From an uncultured Deferribacteraceae bacterium (lineage in GTDB: Bacteria > Chrysiogenota > Deferribacteres > Deferribacterales > Mucispirillaceae), in assembly GCA_947039055.1 (NCBI GenBank), contig CAMQYB010000068.1, forward strand, positions 1 through 8,398: a DNA stretch of 8,398 nt, written 5' to 3'. The notes under the pieces are model-generated. The model had not been told where the DNA came from. It did no database searches and saw only the letters and a list, made by a program, of their open reading frames with translations. The position numbers were made by a program, and so were the translations under genes. Below are positions 1 through 6,484 of this stretch, piece by piece. Within the stretch, counting starts at the first letter, position 1. The number at the start of each line of letters is the position of its first letter.

Positions 1-830
1 CTGCTCTGACAATCTTCTAACGCTTCTGCAAAAACTATATCAAACCGTCTACTGTTTACGCCATCTTTTGCATGCCATCTGTTTAATGGGTATGAAAAAT
101 CATTATTATGTTCAAGTGGGTTACGACCAACTACGTTATTGAATTTATCTACGTAACAAGGATCTTCTTCAGTTGATAGAATTCCAATAATACCTAAAAT
201 ATCTAACATTGTTTTTATTTCGTCAATGTTAGATTTTATAATTTTTTGTTTTGTAATATAGTTAGCATATTTACCTGCTTTATTAGGAGGCTCTAAATCT
301 TTTATGCAGTTTAATATTTTCTCTAGTATTTCTACATCTTCTGATGAGGGTGTAATTTTAGGTAATAATAAAAATTGAGTTAGATCAAATAACGCATAAT
401 GTAGGCTATCATGTCCTACGCCTCCCCATTTATATCTCTCAAAATTGAGAACATTATATCCTCTATTTTCCTTATAATCTTTTTTTGAATCACCCCATTT
501 ATACCAGTAACAGAAATCACAACTTGTTGTGTAAGTTGATTTATGTTCAGGAATTGAAATAGCGTACCAGTAGCTTCCAAGTGCAGAACGATACTCTAAT
601 TTGCGAGTTGATAGACTGTATAAAAATGCGTTTGCAACATCAACAGGTTCAATCTGTTCTAAAACAGTATGTAGTTGTTTTAATGTTTCTGCGTGGCTTA
701 TTATCTCAGGATAATCAAACATATAACCAGCTTCTTTTGCCTTAATAAAATCCTCATCAGAAACTACACCATCAGTCCAACCGATACTATTCCAAAATCT
801 GCTAAAAAGTATTTTTAAGTTTTTATCCAT
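1..830 (-). CDS. Uncharacterised protein, C-terminus cut by window edge
   Basis: An open frame runs without a stop from an ATG at 830 down to the left edge, giving at least 276 residues; the stop lies outside. The start is supported by AAAGGA (843-838), 7 nt before the ATG, and by a good promoter at 895-867. No signal peptide or membrane segment is visible, so it is probably cytoplasmic. Features seen: a C-x2-C pair (C104, C107) in an aromatic stretch, then a conserved-looking block NFERYKWGGVGH (about 129-140) followed by an acidic/aromatic helix (DLTQF), and near the end a W-x3-DGVN motif (about 252-259). From memory the NFERxKWGGV and DGVN blocks recur in uncharacterised bacterial proteins, but I cannot name a family. 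The Cys pair could bind metal, but no second pair is seen. It is separated from the secretion cluster by a likely terminator and its own promoter, so it is probably unrelated to it. Confidence 0.8.
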   Translation of the reverse strand, partial: MDKNLKILFSRFWNSIGWTDGVVSDEDFIKAKEAGYMFDYPEIISHAETLKQLHTVLEQIEPVDVANAFLYSLSTRKLEYRSALGSYWYAISIPEHKSTYTTSCDFCYWYKWGDSKKDYKENRGYNVLNFERYKWGGVGHDSLHYALFDLTQFLLLPKITPSSEDVEILEKILNCIKDLEPPNKAGKYANYITKQKIIKSNIDEIKTMLDILGIIGILSTEEDPCYVDKFNNVVGRNPLEHNNDFSYPLNRWHAKDGVNSRRFDIVFAEALEDCQS

Positions 831-866
831 CTGATTATCCTTTACGCATTTAACACTATCATAAAT

Positions 867-895
867 ATTGTACTAATTTATGGTACGAAAAACAA
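867..895 (-). promoter_or_regulatory. Sigma-70-type promoter for the gene at 1-830
   Basis: On the minus strand TTGTTT (895-890) is followed by a 17-nt spacer and TACAAT (872-867), a good match to -35/-10 spacing. Transcription would begin about 30 nt upstream of the ATG at 830. Two GTAC tetramers (886-883 and 873-870) flank the spacer and could mark a small operator, but this is weak. Confidence 0.5.
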
Positions 896-958
896 ATTTA
901 TTTTCATAAATGGATATGGTGATGAATAGATAGTGATGTGTATTTTTGTTTATGTGGT

Positions 959-983
959 AAAAATGCTAAATAAAATATTAGCA
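959..983 (-). terminator. Probable weak intrinsic terminator
   Basis: Reading the minus strand, TGCTAA (983-978) and TTAGCA (969-964) form a 6-bp stem with an 8-nt loop, directly followed by TTTTT (963-959). The stem is AT-rich, so termination may be inefficient. It sits after the 39-bp repeat array and before the promoter of the next gene, where a transcript from the exported-protein gene would be expected to end. Confidence 0.4.
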
Positions 984-990
984 CTCTAAA

Positions 991-1146
991 TATGACGGAA
1001 CTACATGGGTAGTTGGTACGATACTTTCATATAACGGAACTACATGGGTAGTAGATACGATACTTTTATATGACGGAACTACATGGGTAGTAGATACGAT
1101 ACTTTTATATAACGGAACTACATGGGTAGTTGGTACGATACTTTTA
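991..1146. repeat. Four 39-bp tandem repeats with internal hairpins
   Basis: Four uninterrupted copies: 991-1029, 1030-1068, 1069-1107, 1108-1146. The first 4 bp of a fifth copy follow. Copies differ only at unit positions 4 (G/A), 24 (T/A), 26 (G/A) and 38 (C/T). Copies 1 and 4 share one version of positions 24/26, copies 2 and 3 the other. Each unit has AACTAC-ATGG-GTAGTT, a 6-bp inverted repeat with a 4-nt loop in copies 1 and 4; the outer pair is lost in copies 2 and 3. There are no spacers, so it is not a CRISPR array. The array begins 16 nt after the stop codon of the exported-protein gene (1163) and ahead of a likely terminator, so it is probably transcribed as its 3' UTR. The unit is 13 codons long and two frames are open, but no start codon is available. 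Confidence 0.95.
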
Positions 1147-1162
1147 TATAACTCTTAAAATA

Positions 1163-2296
1163 TTATTCAGCTGTTGCTTGTTCAATTAATTGAATTGTTC
1201 TTTTATTTCTACTATTAGATCTATCAATCATTTTTTTAAACATACTTGTACGGACAGATTTAACTTTTTTTAAATCATTATTACTAAGTTTAGATATTTC
1301 AGTTTTATAAGTATTTGCTAAAAATGTTATAGACTTTTCAATAGCTACTAAATACTCAGCTCTATATTTATCTATATCTTTTTGATCCACTTTACCACCA
1401 GAAATATTAGAGTAGTACAGGTCGTAGTTCGTAAATGCAGATACTAAGTTATCATTTAAAGCTTGAAGTTGCGAGCTATGTTTATTACTGATATCTCTCT
1501 TGTGGAGGTTAGATACCGATGATTTGTTAAGTATGTTGTATAGATCGAATGTTGCTTTATAAACAGATAAACCGATACCATCTCTCACTCTTGTGTACCC
1601 TCTATGAAAGCATCCACCGTGTTGATTGTTACGATTACCATTTTTGTTGTTTTCATTTTTCATATTGTGGTTTCTAGCGTTAGTATCAGCTAGATCGTTA
1701 TTCATTGCATCTCTTTTCTTTGCATTATAATTTACTGTGTTTGTATCGGCTACAACTTTGGTGTTGTTTGCTTCCTGTGTATTAGTTGAGTTATCGTAGT
1801 TATATCGACCTCTACCATGTCCCATACCTTGTCCCATTCCTTTACCATGTCCTCTGCCTTGACCGTTACTCATGCCCATACCTTGACCTTTATTTCTGCA
1901 CTGTTCTCTTCTGCCACTCATACAACTTGAAGAGTTACCATCATCAGAGTCAACATCTCCGATATATGCATACATAAATTTTCTTGCATCTAATTTAATA
2001 TCCACATATTGTATGACCTCTTTAGAAATCAATTTTATATTTTTATTTGATTGGTTGAATGAACCGTTTTCAACTGATGTTGCGATATTATCAAGTTTAT
2101 CAATGATGGACTCAATCTTACCGTTTAGCAGATTGATCTCATTTATCTTAACAGTTTTAATTTCAGGTAATAGTTTATTATCTATACATTTTGAGTCGAT
2201 ATATGTTTGACCATTATCACACGCATTATAATGTCTCGCAAATGCAGTAGATGATATCGAAAACAATACAGTTATTATAATTAAAATATATCTCAT
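1163..2296 (-). CDS. Exported Gly/Met/His-rich protein of unknown function
   Basis: A 377-residue protein I do not recognise. A Sec signal peptide is clear: Met-Arg, a hydrophobic core (about 3-16), and an AFA|RH cleavage site after residue 20. The mature protein begins with C26 and C37, able to form a small disulfide loop. A helical part (about 45-115) follows. C125 and C133 flank the entry to a Gly/Met/Gln/Arg/His-rich tract (about 137-165) with repeated G-x-G-M-G motifs. An Asn/Lys-rich linker (about 166-226) leads to a His/Cys patch (HGGCFHRGY, 226-234) and a Lys/Ser-rich helical C-terminus (about 240-377). Met/His/Cys-rich tracts in exported proteins can bind copper or other soft metals, but this is inference. 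The start is the ATG at 2296; upstream TGGAT is only a poor ribosome site. It follows gspN by 136 nt on the same strand and may have its own promoter. A T2SS substrate is possible, with only position as support. Confidence 0.85.
   Translation of the reverse strand: MRYILIIITVLFSISSTAFARHYNACDNGQTYIDSKCIDNKLLPEIKTVKINEINLLNGKIESIIDKLDNIATSVENGSFNQSNKNIKLISKEVIQYVDIKLDARKFMYAYIGDVDSDDGNSSSCMSGRREQCRNKGQGMGMSNGQGRGHGKGMGQGMGHGRGRYNYDNSTNTQEANNTKVVADTNTVNYNAKKRDAMNNDLADTNARNHNMKNENNKNGNRNNQHGGCFHRGYTRVRDGIGLSVYKATFDLYNILNKSSVSNLHKRDISNKHSSQLQALNDNLVSAFTNYDLYYSNISGGKVDQKDIDKYRAEYLVAIEKSITFLANTYKTEISKLSNNDLKKVKSVRTSMFKKMIDRSNSRNKRTIQLIEQATAE
1802..1888 (-). repeat. Low-complexity Gly/Met/Arg/His coding tract
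   Basis: Within the exported-protein gene, residues about 137-165 are built from imperfect short repeats encoding GQGMG, GKGMG, GHGRG and GQGRG. The DNA repeats too: ACCATGTCC and CATACCTTG (plus strand) each occur twice. Such tracts expand and contract by slippage, so length may vary between strains. Confidence 0.6.
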
Positions 2297-2343
2297 TTTT
2301 TATCCATTGTATAGAAATGTAAAAGAGTTAGTTCTCTCTATTT

Positions 2344-2386
2344 TTTATCTATTATATAAAAGTTCGTAGAGAAAATTCTCTCTCTA
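2344..2386 (-). promoter_or_regulatory. Possible promoter with overlapping hairpin upstream of the exported-protein gene
   Basis: The 136-nt gap between gspN and the exported-protein gene holds a perfect TATAAT (2356-2351, minus strand), about 55 nt before the ATG; no convincing -35 hexamer lies upstream. Instead the -35 region holds an inverted repeat, TAGAGA (2386-2381) paired with TCTCTA (2372-2367), with an alternative register AGAGAA/TTCTCT. It could be an operator or a poor terminator of the gsp transcript: only CTTTT follows, a few bases downstream. The rest of the gap is featureless AT-rich DNA. Confidence 0.35.
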
Positions 2387-2432
2387 TACTAAGTCTCTAG
2401 GTGACATGTTTTGGTTACGAAATTTTTATTAT

Positions 2433-3194
2433 TTATTGAAGTTTAAAACTAGGTGCTCTAAATCTACCAGTTAATCTAAAACCTGATTTCAATCCAGATA
2501 AATTTACAGTACCTTTAATATCCATAGATGAGTCTATCAAAGATTTCATATTAAGGTTTATAACGCCTGATCCTTCAAGCTGAGATTTACCTGTTGCTTT
2601 AATGCTATCAATTTTTAAAGTGCTACCGTCTAGCGAAGCTGTTGCTGTTAATGAATCAATATCTAACGTCATAAACGGAGTTACAACAGTTAATGTTGAT
2701 GAGTCGATATTTATATTACCAGACATATTATCAAGCAATAATTCTATACCTAAGTTTAGAGTTCCTTTTGCATTAAAGTCTGCTCCACCAGTTGCTTTAG
2801 CTGGGATTAATTTAGTTACTGAATCAAGTGATAAACGGATATCAGTTTCAACTGTGCTTCCTTTTAATTTTCCACTTGCGATAAATAGATCACTTATTAC
2901 ATCAAATCCTACACGTCTAAAAATTGCAGTGATAGGGTTATATGATAGCTCGATTGTATCAATATTTAATTGATTATCGATAGAGACATTTTCAATCTCT
3001 GCACCAAGAGGAGAAATATTAAGAGTTTCATAAGCGATATTAACTGGAAGTTTATCTAAATTTTCATTGATATATTTTGTAGCAACTTCTGTATATGGAA
3101 ATAAAATAATTAACACTATAACTGCTGATACAACAAAAGTTAAAACTGATAGTAATATTTTTTTAAGGTTACCTCTTACCAAGTTCCCTTTCAT
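2433..3194 (-). CDS. gspN: Type II secretion system protein GspN
   Basis: GspN is an accessory inner-membrane/periplasmic T2SS component found only in some systems. From the ATG at 3194 the product is 253 residues. It has a basic N-terminus, one membrane helix (about 10-30), then a long periplasmic part made of short beta repeats rich in the pattern (D/N)-I-D-(S/T) with hydrophobic alternation, for example in the segments about 72-90, 155-200 and 220-253. This is the solenoid-like look of the GspN/AsmA-type family. Identity also rests on position directly after gspM. The ATG at 3194 has no ribosome site. The frame stays open upstream to an ATT at 3239 placed 7 nt after GGAGG, which would add 15 residues (starting ILDSIIK) and make gspN overlap the end of gspM. 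I list the conservative ATG but think the ATT start is likely. Confidence 0.8.
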   Translation of the reverse strand: MKGNLVRGNLKKILLSVLTFVVSAVIVLIILFPYTEVATKYINENLDKLPVNIAYETLNISPLGAEIENVSIDNQLNIDTIELSYNPITAIFRRVGFDVISDLFIASGKLKGSTVETDIRLSLDSVTKLIPAKATGGADFNAKGTLNLGIELLLDNMSGNINIDSSTLTVVTPFMTLDIDSLTATASLDGSTLKIDSIKATGKSQLEGSGVINLNMKSLIDSSMDIKGTVNLSGLKSGFRLTGRFRAPSFKLQ

Positions 3195-3232
3195 TTCAGA
3201 AATAAATGAGATTATTGATTTTATAATTGAAT

Positions 3233-3709
3233 CTAAAATTTTACTACCTCCATATTTATATCAACTAATTTTGTATCATCGTATCTAGGCGTTAAAGTAA
3301 CGGCTTTAATCCAAAGATTGTTATAGCGTTCAAACTCTGCTATCACGTTAATCACTTCTGTGTAATACATAGACTCTAATCTGATATTTACATGTTCAAA
3401 ATCTTGATCACTTTTAATAGGACGCAGAGTTACAAGTTTAGTTGACACTCCTTTCTTATTCGCAAGTTCTTGAGAAAATCCTAATAAACCGATCTTAACT
3501 TCGTTTACAGTATTGTTGCTTTGTTCTAAAGTAAGTTTTAAACCTAACGCTTTTCCAACTTGAGTATAGAGTTGATCTGATGATGCAAGGTATCCCTCTT
3601 TTTTACTATTAAAGAATATAAATGTCCAATAAAATAAAAAGAACACGCTTGTAACAACTATGAATATGATAAGTATTTTTTGTTTATTGGCTTCATAATA
3701 TTTTCTCAT
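3233..3709 (-). CDS. gspM: Type II secretion system protein GspM
   Basis: GspM is a bitopic inner-membrane protein that pairs with GspL in the assembly platform. The 158-residue product has a short basic cytoplasmic tail, a single strong membrane helix (about 12-33) and a periplasmic alpha/beta domain. The last about 70 residues (VNIRLESMYYTEVINVIAEF and onward) have the strand-helix-strand look of the GspM/PilO ferredoxin-like fold. Length is typical. The ATG overlaps the gspL stop by 4 nt (ATGA), implying translational coupling, and GAGG (3722-3719) lies 8 nt upstream. Sequence conservation in this family is low, so the call rests mainly on topology and on position between gspL and gspN. 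Confidence 0.85.
   Translation of the reverse strand: MRKYYEANKQKILIIFIVVTSVFFLFYWTFIFFNSKKEGYLASSDQLYTQVGKALGLKLTLEQSNNTVNEVKIGLLGFSQELANKKGVSTKLVTLRPIKSDQDFEHVNIRLESMYYTEVINVIAEFERYNNLWIKAVTLTPRYDDTKLVDINMEVVKF
3237..3251 (-). promoter_or_regulatory. Strong ribosome site with ATT start candidate for gspN
   Basis: GGAGG (3251-3247, minus strand) inside the last codons of gspM is followed after 7 nt by ATT (3239-3237) in the gspN frame. No stop and no ATG, GTG or TTG lies between this ATT and the ATG at 3194, and the ATG itself is preceded by AT-rich sequence with no Shine-Dalgarno match. ATT starts are rare but established, as in infC. Confidence 0.5.
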
Positions 3710-4722
3710 TTCTCGTACCTCAATGAAAAGACAACTCCATTTTCAGATGTTTTACTATCTGTTATTGTCACTTCTTCTTTAGTTTTAGTTTCCATTTCTT
3801 TTTCAAATTTTTCTAGCACGGTAAAATCTTTAGCCACACCGTTCACTCTAAATGATTTATCTCTGTATGAGAAAGATTCTAATGTTATATCCTCTTTTGG
3901 TACAGTAGATATTTCATCAAGGATCTTAATCAATCTATCACCATCGAACTTATTATTTTTTCTGCCAGCTTTTGAAAGTAGAATACCGTATGGATCAGCT
4001 GTTCCTGCAACTCCTGCTTCTGTATATATAGTGTTAAGCATAGCAGAATATTTTGATTCAATTTTTTTATATTTAGATACCGATACAATATTTCCAATCA
4101 CAAAAATAAGATATAAAGCAAGTAGTGATGCAGCTGGAAGTAACATAGGGAAATTATGTAATCTAGATTTTTTTCTAACAAATGGGAAACGGATATTATT
4201 TAATAATCCATCCATATCTTCAATGAACTGTTCAGAGTTAAGTGCCACATCTTCTGATGTTGCTTTGTTACCGATACTATTATCTTTTACTTCATATATT
4301 TTATTACCATCAGAATATATAAAATCAGAGTATCTTGATATCGACTCAATAAACGGAGTAGTCACTTTAATTGCATTTGAAAACATCGGCATGTGAGATG
4401 TTATGATCTCTTTAAATCTCTCTGATATAATTACAATTATTATGCTATTACCTAAAACTAGAAACGATAAAAGAGTTGTATCTTCACCAGGCAGTTTTGT
4501 TGAAACAAAGTTCTTAACAATCGCTGTAAGTTTTTTACCAGTAGCATTAATTTTCGGCATACTCATATAGAATAGATATTCATCATCAATAAGTAATGAA
4601 TATTTTTGAGGAAGAGGGATCTCCGCTTCTAGCTCAAATTCTGATGATAGTGTAGAGTTTAATAATTTCAGTTTATTGTCTTTCAGGTAATATATTTTCT
4701 CAGAAATACTCAATGCTTCCAC
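3706..4722 (-). CDS. gspL: Type II secretion system protein GspL
   Basis: GspL links the cytoplasmic ATPase GspE to the pseudopilus through GspM. The frame gives 338 residues from a GTG at 4722, or 335 from a TTG at 4713. A cytoplasmic N-terminal region (about 1-185) corresponds to the actin-like GspE-binding domain but is shorter than in enterobacterial GspL (about 400 residues in total). One membrane helix (about 190-214) precedes a periplasmic domain ending in a ferredoxin-like unit (about 275-338: ITLESFSYRDKSFRVNGVAK). The GTG abuts its purine-rich sequence with no spacing, whereas the TTG lies 5 nt after AAGGTGG, so the TTG is the better start. The gene overlaps the gspK end by 23 nt (14 nt with the TTG) and the gspM start by 4 nt. 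Confidence 0.9.
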   Translation of the reverse strand: MEALSISEKIYYLKDNKLKLLNSTLSSEFELEAEIPLPQKYSLLIDDEYLFYMSMPKINATGKKLTAIVKNFVSTKLPGEDTTLLSFLVLGNSIIIVIISERFKEIITSHMPMFSNAIKVTTPFIESISRYSDFIYSDGNKIYEVKDNSIGNKATSEDVALNSEQFIEDMDGLLNNIRFPFVRKKSRLHNFPMLLPAASLLALYLIFVIGNIVSVSKYKKIESKYSAMLNTIYTEAGVAGTADPYGILLSKAGRKNNKFDGDRLIKILDEISTVPKEDITLESFSYRDKSFRVNGVAKDFTVLEKFEKEMETKTKEEVTITDSKTSENGVVFSLRYEK

Positions 4723-5608
4723 CTTCTATATATTTTATTATACTTGCGTTAGAACCATTCTTATCAAATAATATATGGTAGTAACTTATATCGTCTTGTA
4801 TAATGATCTCTATTTTAACATAAAAATATTGTGATTTCACATCAAAATAGTTCAGAGCGGCATTATAAGTTTCTTGACTTGAACCACCCATGAGCTCATA
4901 AACATCAGACACATCTTCTAAATCATTCTCATCTCTAGCAGTTATGATAGCATCAACATACGGTTCAAGTTCAGGTATCAATGCTACAATCACCTCTTTG
5001 CTTGCGAAGTTGAGATTGATTTTATTGTTAGGGTCACCCATAGATGAAAACTCAGCAACTTTATTAAATTCAACACCGATTGCAGGAATATAGAAAGCCT
5101 CAGCTAAAGATTGTAATTTACCACCTCTATATCCGTAAGGTGATGATGACTCATCAACTAACGCAGCGTTAAGGTAGCCTGTGCCTAGATAACTTAATGT
5201 ATCGTCAACTATATCAATCGGCATTTCTTTCTCTTCTAATAAGGTTCTAAATGCATTCGCATATCTATCTCTTACTTCTTCATCAGAATTTGCAAGTCCG
5301 TTTATAGGAAATTTTGAGTTAACAGGAGTGATAGTAATAGTTAAAAATCCGTCTTGTATAGGGATAGGTGGAACTGCATTCCAAATATCCGTTTGTCCAT
5401 CATACCTTGTATTATCATATTTAAAAAGAGATTTTAAAGCCTCAACCGCAGTAATAGAGTAGATAGCTTTTTGATATTCATATTGTTGTTTAACAACAGA
5501 GCTATATGATGAAGTTGTTCTTTCATACACAACAATAACCAAGCTAATTGCTACGGATATAATTATGATCACCGATATAAGTACAGAGCCTTCTTTAAGT
5601 TTAAACAT
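4700..5608 (-). CDS. gspK: Type II secretion minor pseudopilin GspK
   Basis: GspK is the large minor pseudopilin at the pseudopilus tip, with GspI and GspJ. The 302-residue product has a prepilin-type leader ending at G7 followed by a hydrophobic helix (about 8-28). As is usual for GspK, the Glu found at mature position 5 of other pseudopilins is absent. Family hallmarks: SKFPINGLA (about 98-106, matching the usual KFNLN-L block) and the SAM-like/helix-hairpin-helix segment INLNFASKEVIVALIPEL (197-214), followed by ITARD. Length is normal to slightly short for GspK. ATG at 5608 is preceded by GGTGG (5620-5616). A 21-nt gap separates it from gspJ, and its 3' end overlaps gspL. Confidence 0.93.
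   Translation of the reverse strand: MFKLKEGSVLISVIIIISVAISLVIVVYERTTSSYSSVVKQQYEYQKAIYSITAVEALKSLFKYDNTRYDGQTDIWNAVPPIPIQDGFLTITITPVNSKFPINGLANSDEEVRDRYANAFRTLLEEKEMPIDIVDDTLSYLGTGYLNAALVDESSSPYGYRGGKLQSLAEAFYIPAIGVEFNKVAEFSSMGDPNNKINLNFASKEVIVALIPELEPYVDAIITARDENDLEDVSDVYELMGGSSQETYNAALNYFDVKSQYFYVKIEIIIQDDISYYHILFDKNGSNASIIKYIEGGSIEYF
4711..4727 (-). promoter_or_regulatory. Ribosome site that favours a TTG start for gspL
   Basis: On the minus strand AGAAGGTGG (4727-4719) lies inside the gspK coding end. The in-frame GTG (4722-4720) is part of this site and cannot be initiated from it. TTG at 4713-4711 lies 5 nt downstream, a usual spacing, giving a protein starting Met-Ser-Ile-Ser-Glu-Lys. 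Confidence 0.6.
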
Positions 5609-5629
5609 TTATTAGACCACCGTATATCA

Positions 5630-6142
5630 CTATTTTATCATCCCAGTGAAAATAGTTATTATCTTTTCTCCGATAGTTATATCTATTTTTAACAATTTTG
5701 CTTTATTCACATTATCTTCTTGATACTCTATCCCGTCATAGAAATTCATTTTCATCTCTGTAACATTAGAGATTAACTTCATCTCCATATCATATAGAAG
5801 TTCTGTGTTACTTTCTCTTCTAATAAGATAGTTATCATCATCTATATAATAGACAACTTCTACTGGTACAGATTTATTAAATCTTAGAGTATTAAATGTA
5901 TTGAATTTTAGTTTACGTTTATCTTCAGTTGAGTCAACAGTAAACCCTGTATCTATCATCATTCTTGTGTCTCTATTTATGATTAATGATAATTTTTCTT
6001 TAGTTATAATATTGTTACTAGAGTCAACAATTCCTGTGCGTATATCAGCTATAGATGAGATCACTGAAAATAATCCCATCGCAACAAACGATGAGATAAA
6101 AAGTGATATCAACAGTTCAATTATAGTAAATCCGTTTTTCAT
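5630..6142 (-). CDS. gspJ: Type II secretion minor pseudopilin GspJ
   Basis: A 170-residue minor pseudopilin. It has a four-residue leader MKNG cut before F5, then a class III prepilin N-terminus (FTIIELLISLF) with the conserved Glu at mature +5 (E9) and a hydrophobic helix to about residue 32. The globular part is beta-rich, with the typical GspJ-like run of R-rich and Y-x-I-D-D-x-x-L-I-R-R strands (about 97-110). It is shorter than enterobacterial GspJ (about 195-200 residues). It forms the tip complex with GspI and GspK. Only 3 nt separate its ATG from the gspI stop, so it is almost certainly co-translated. Assignment to J rather than another minor pseudopilin follows from both order and sequence. 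Confidence 0.88.
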   Translation of the reverse strand: MKNGFTIIELLISLFISSFVAMGLFSVISSIADIRTGIVDSSNNIITKEKLSLIINRDTRMMIDTGFTVDSTEDKRKLKFNTFNTLRFNKSVPVEVVYYIDDDNYLIRRESNTELLYDMEMKLISNVTEMKMNFYDGIEYQEDNVNKAKLLKIDITIGEKIITIFTGMIK

Positions 6143-6145
6143 AAT

Positions 6146-6484
6146 CTACTCTTGCACGTAGTAGACAAATATTGTAGATGCCTCATTAGTTGATACAGTC
6201 ATCGTAACTTCCATAACAGTAGGAATAGGAGTGCTCTCTCTTTCAAACTCATAGTTCACAGTTATTCCATCATGTTCTTCTTTATCGCTATAGACGGCGT
6301 TCGGATAAGTGATCTCTCTAATTATTCTTTCATACCCTTTTTCTGCAACGAAAGTTTTATTTTGAGCGATCTCAATATTGCTAAGTGAGTTCTGTAAAAT
6401 AGAGTATACGGCAGTTAAGCTAATAGATAATACTACGAGCGAAACTAAAACTTCTATAAGTGTAAAACCTTCTCTAGCTTTCAT
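6146..6484 (-). CDS. gspI: Type II secretion minor pseudopilin GspI
   Basis: A 112-residue minor pseudopilin. The leader MKAREG is cleaved before F7; E11 is the mature +5 Glu, and the hydrophobic helix (FTLIEVLVSLVVLSISLTAV) extends to about residue 30. The small C-terminal domain (beta strands around 70-112) is of normal GspI size. After the helix, the AQNKTFVAEKGYE stretch fits the position where GspI proteins carry an A-x-N-x-x-x-A-E block. Its ATG overlaps the gspH TGA by 4 nt (ATGA), and a purine-rich AAGAGATGAG precedes it. GspI nucleates the I-J-K tip complex that starts pseudopilus assembly. Confidence 0.9.
   Translation of the reverse strand: MKAREGFTLIEVLVSLVVLSISLTAVYSILQNSLSNIEIAQNKTFVAEKGYERIIREITYPNAVYSDKEEHDGITVNYEFERESTPIPTVMEVTMTVSTNEASTIFVYYVQE

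Noticed and set aside
991..1146. CRISPR array
   Set aside because: The 39-bp units are directly adjacent with no unique spacers, and no cas genes are present.
982..1155. Small plus-strand gene encoding four 13-residue repeats
   Set aside because: There is no ATG, GTG or TTG in the frame, stops bound it at 58 codons, and no ribosome site precedes it.
1786..1977. Plus-strand open frame of 63 codons
   Set aside because: It is the antisense shadow of the Gly/Met-rich tract in the exported-protein gene; the Cys/Tyr/Leu-rich product is not protein-like and there is no ribosome site.
2602..2973. Plus-strand open frame of 123 codons
   Set aside because: It is the antisense shadow of the repetitive gspN coding region, with no ribosome site and no features.
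3680..4396. Plus-strand open frame of 238 codons
   Set aside because: Although long, it is antisense to gspM and gspL, which have family features, coupled starts and the right order. The antisense product is Ser/Leu/Ile-rich with no recognisable domain.
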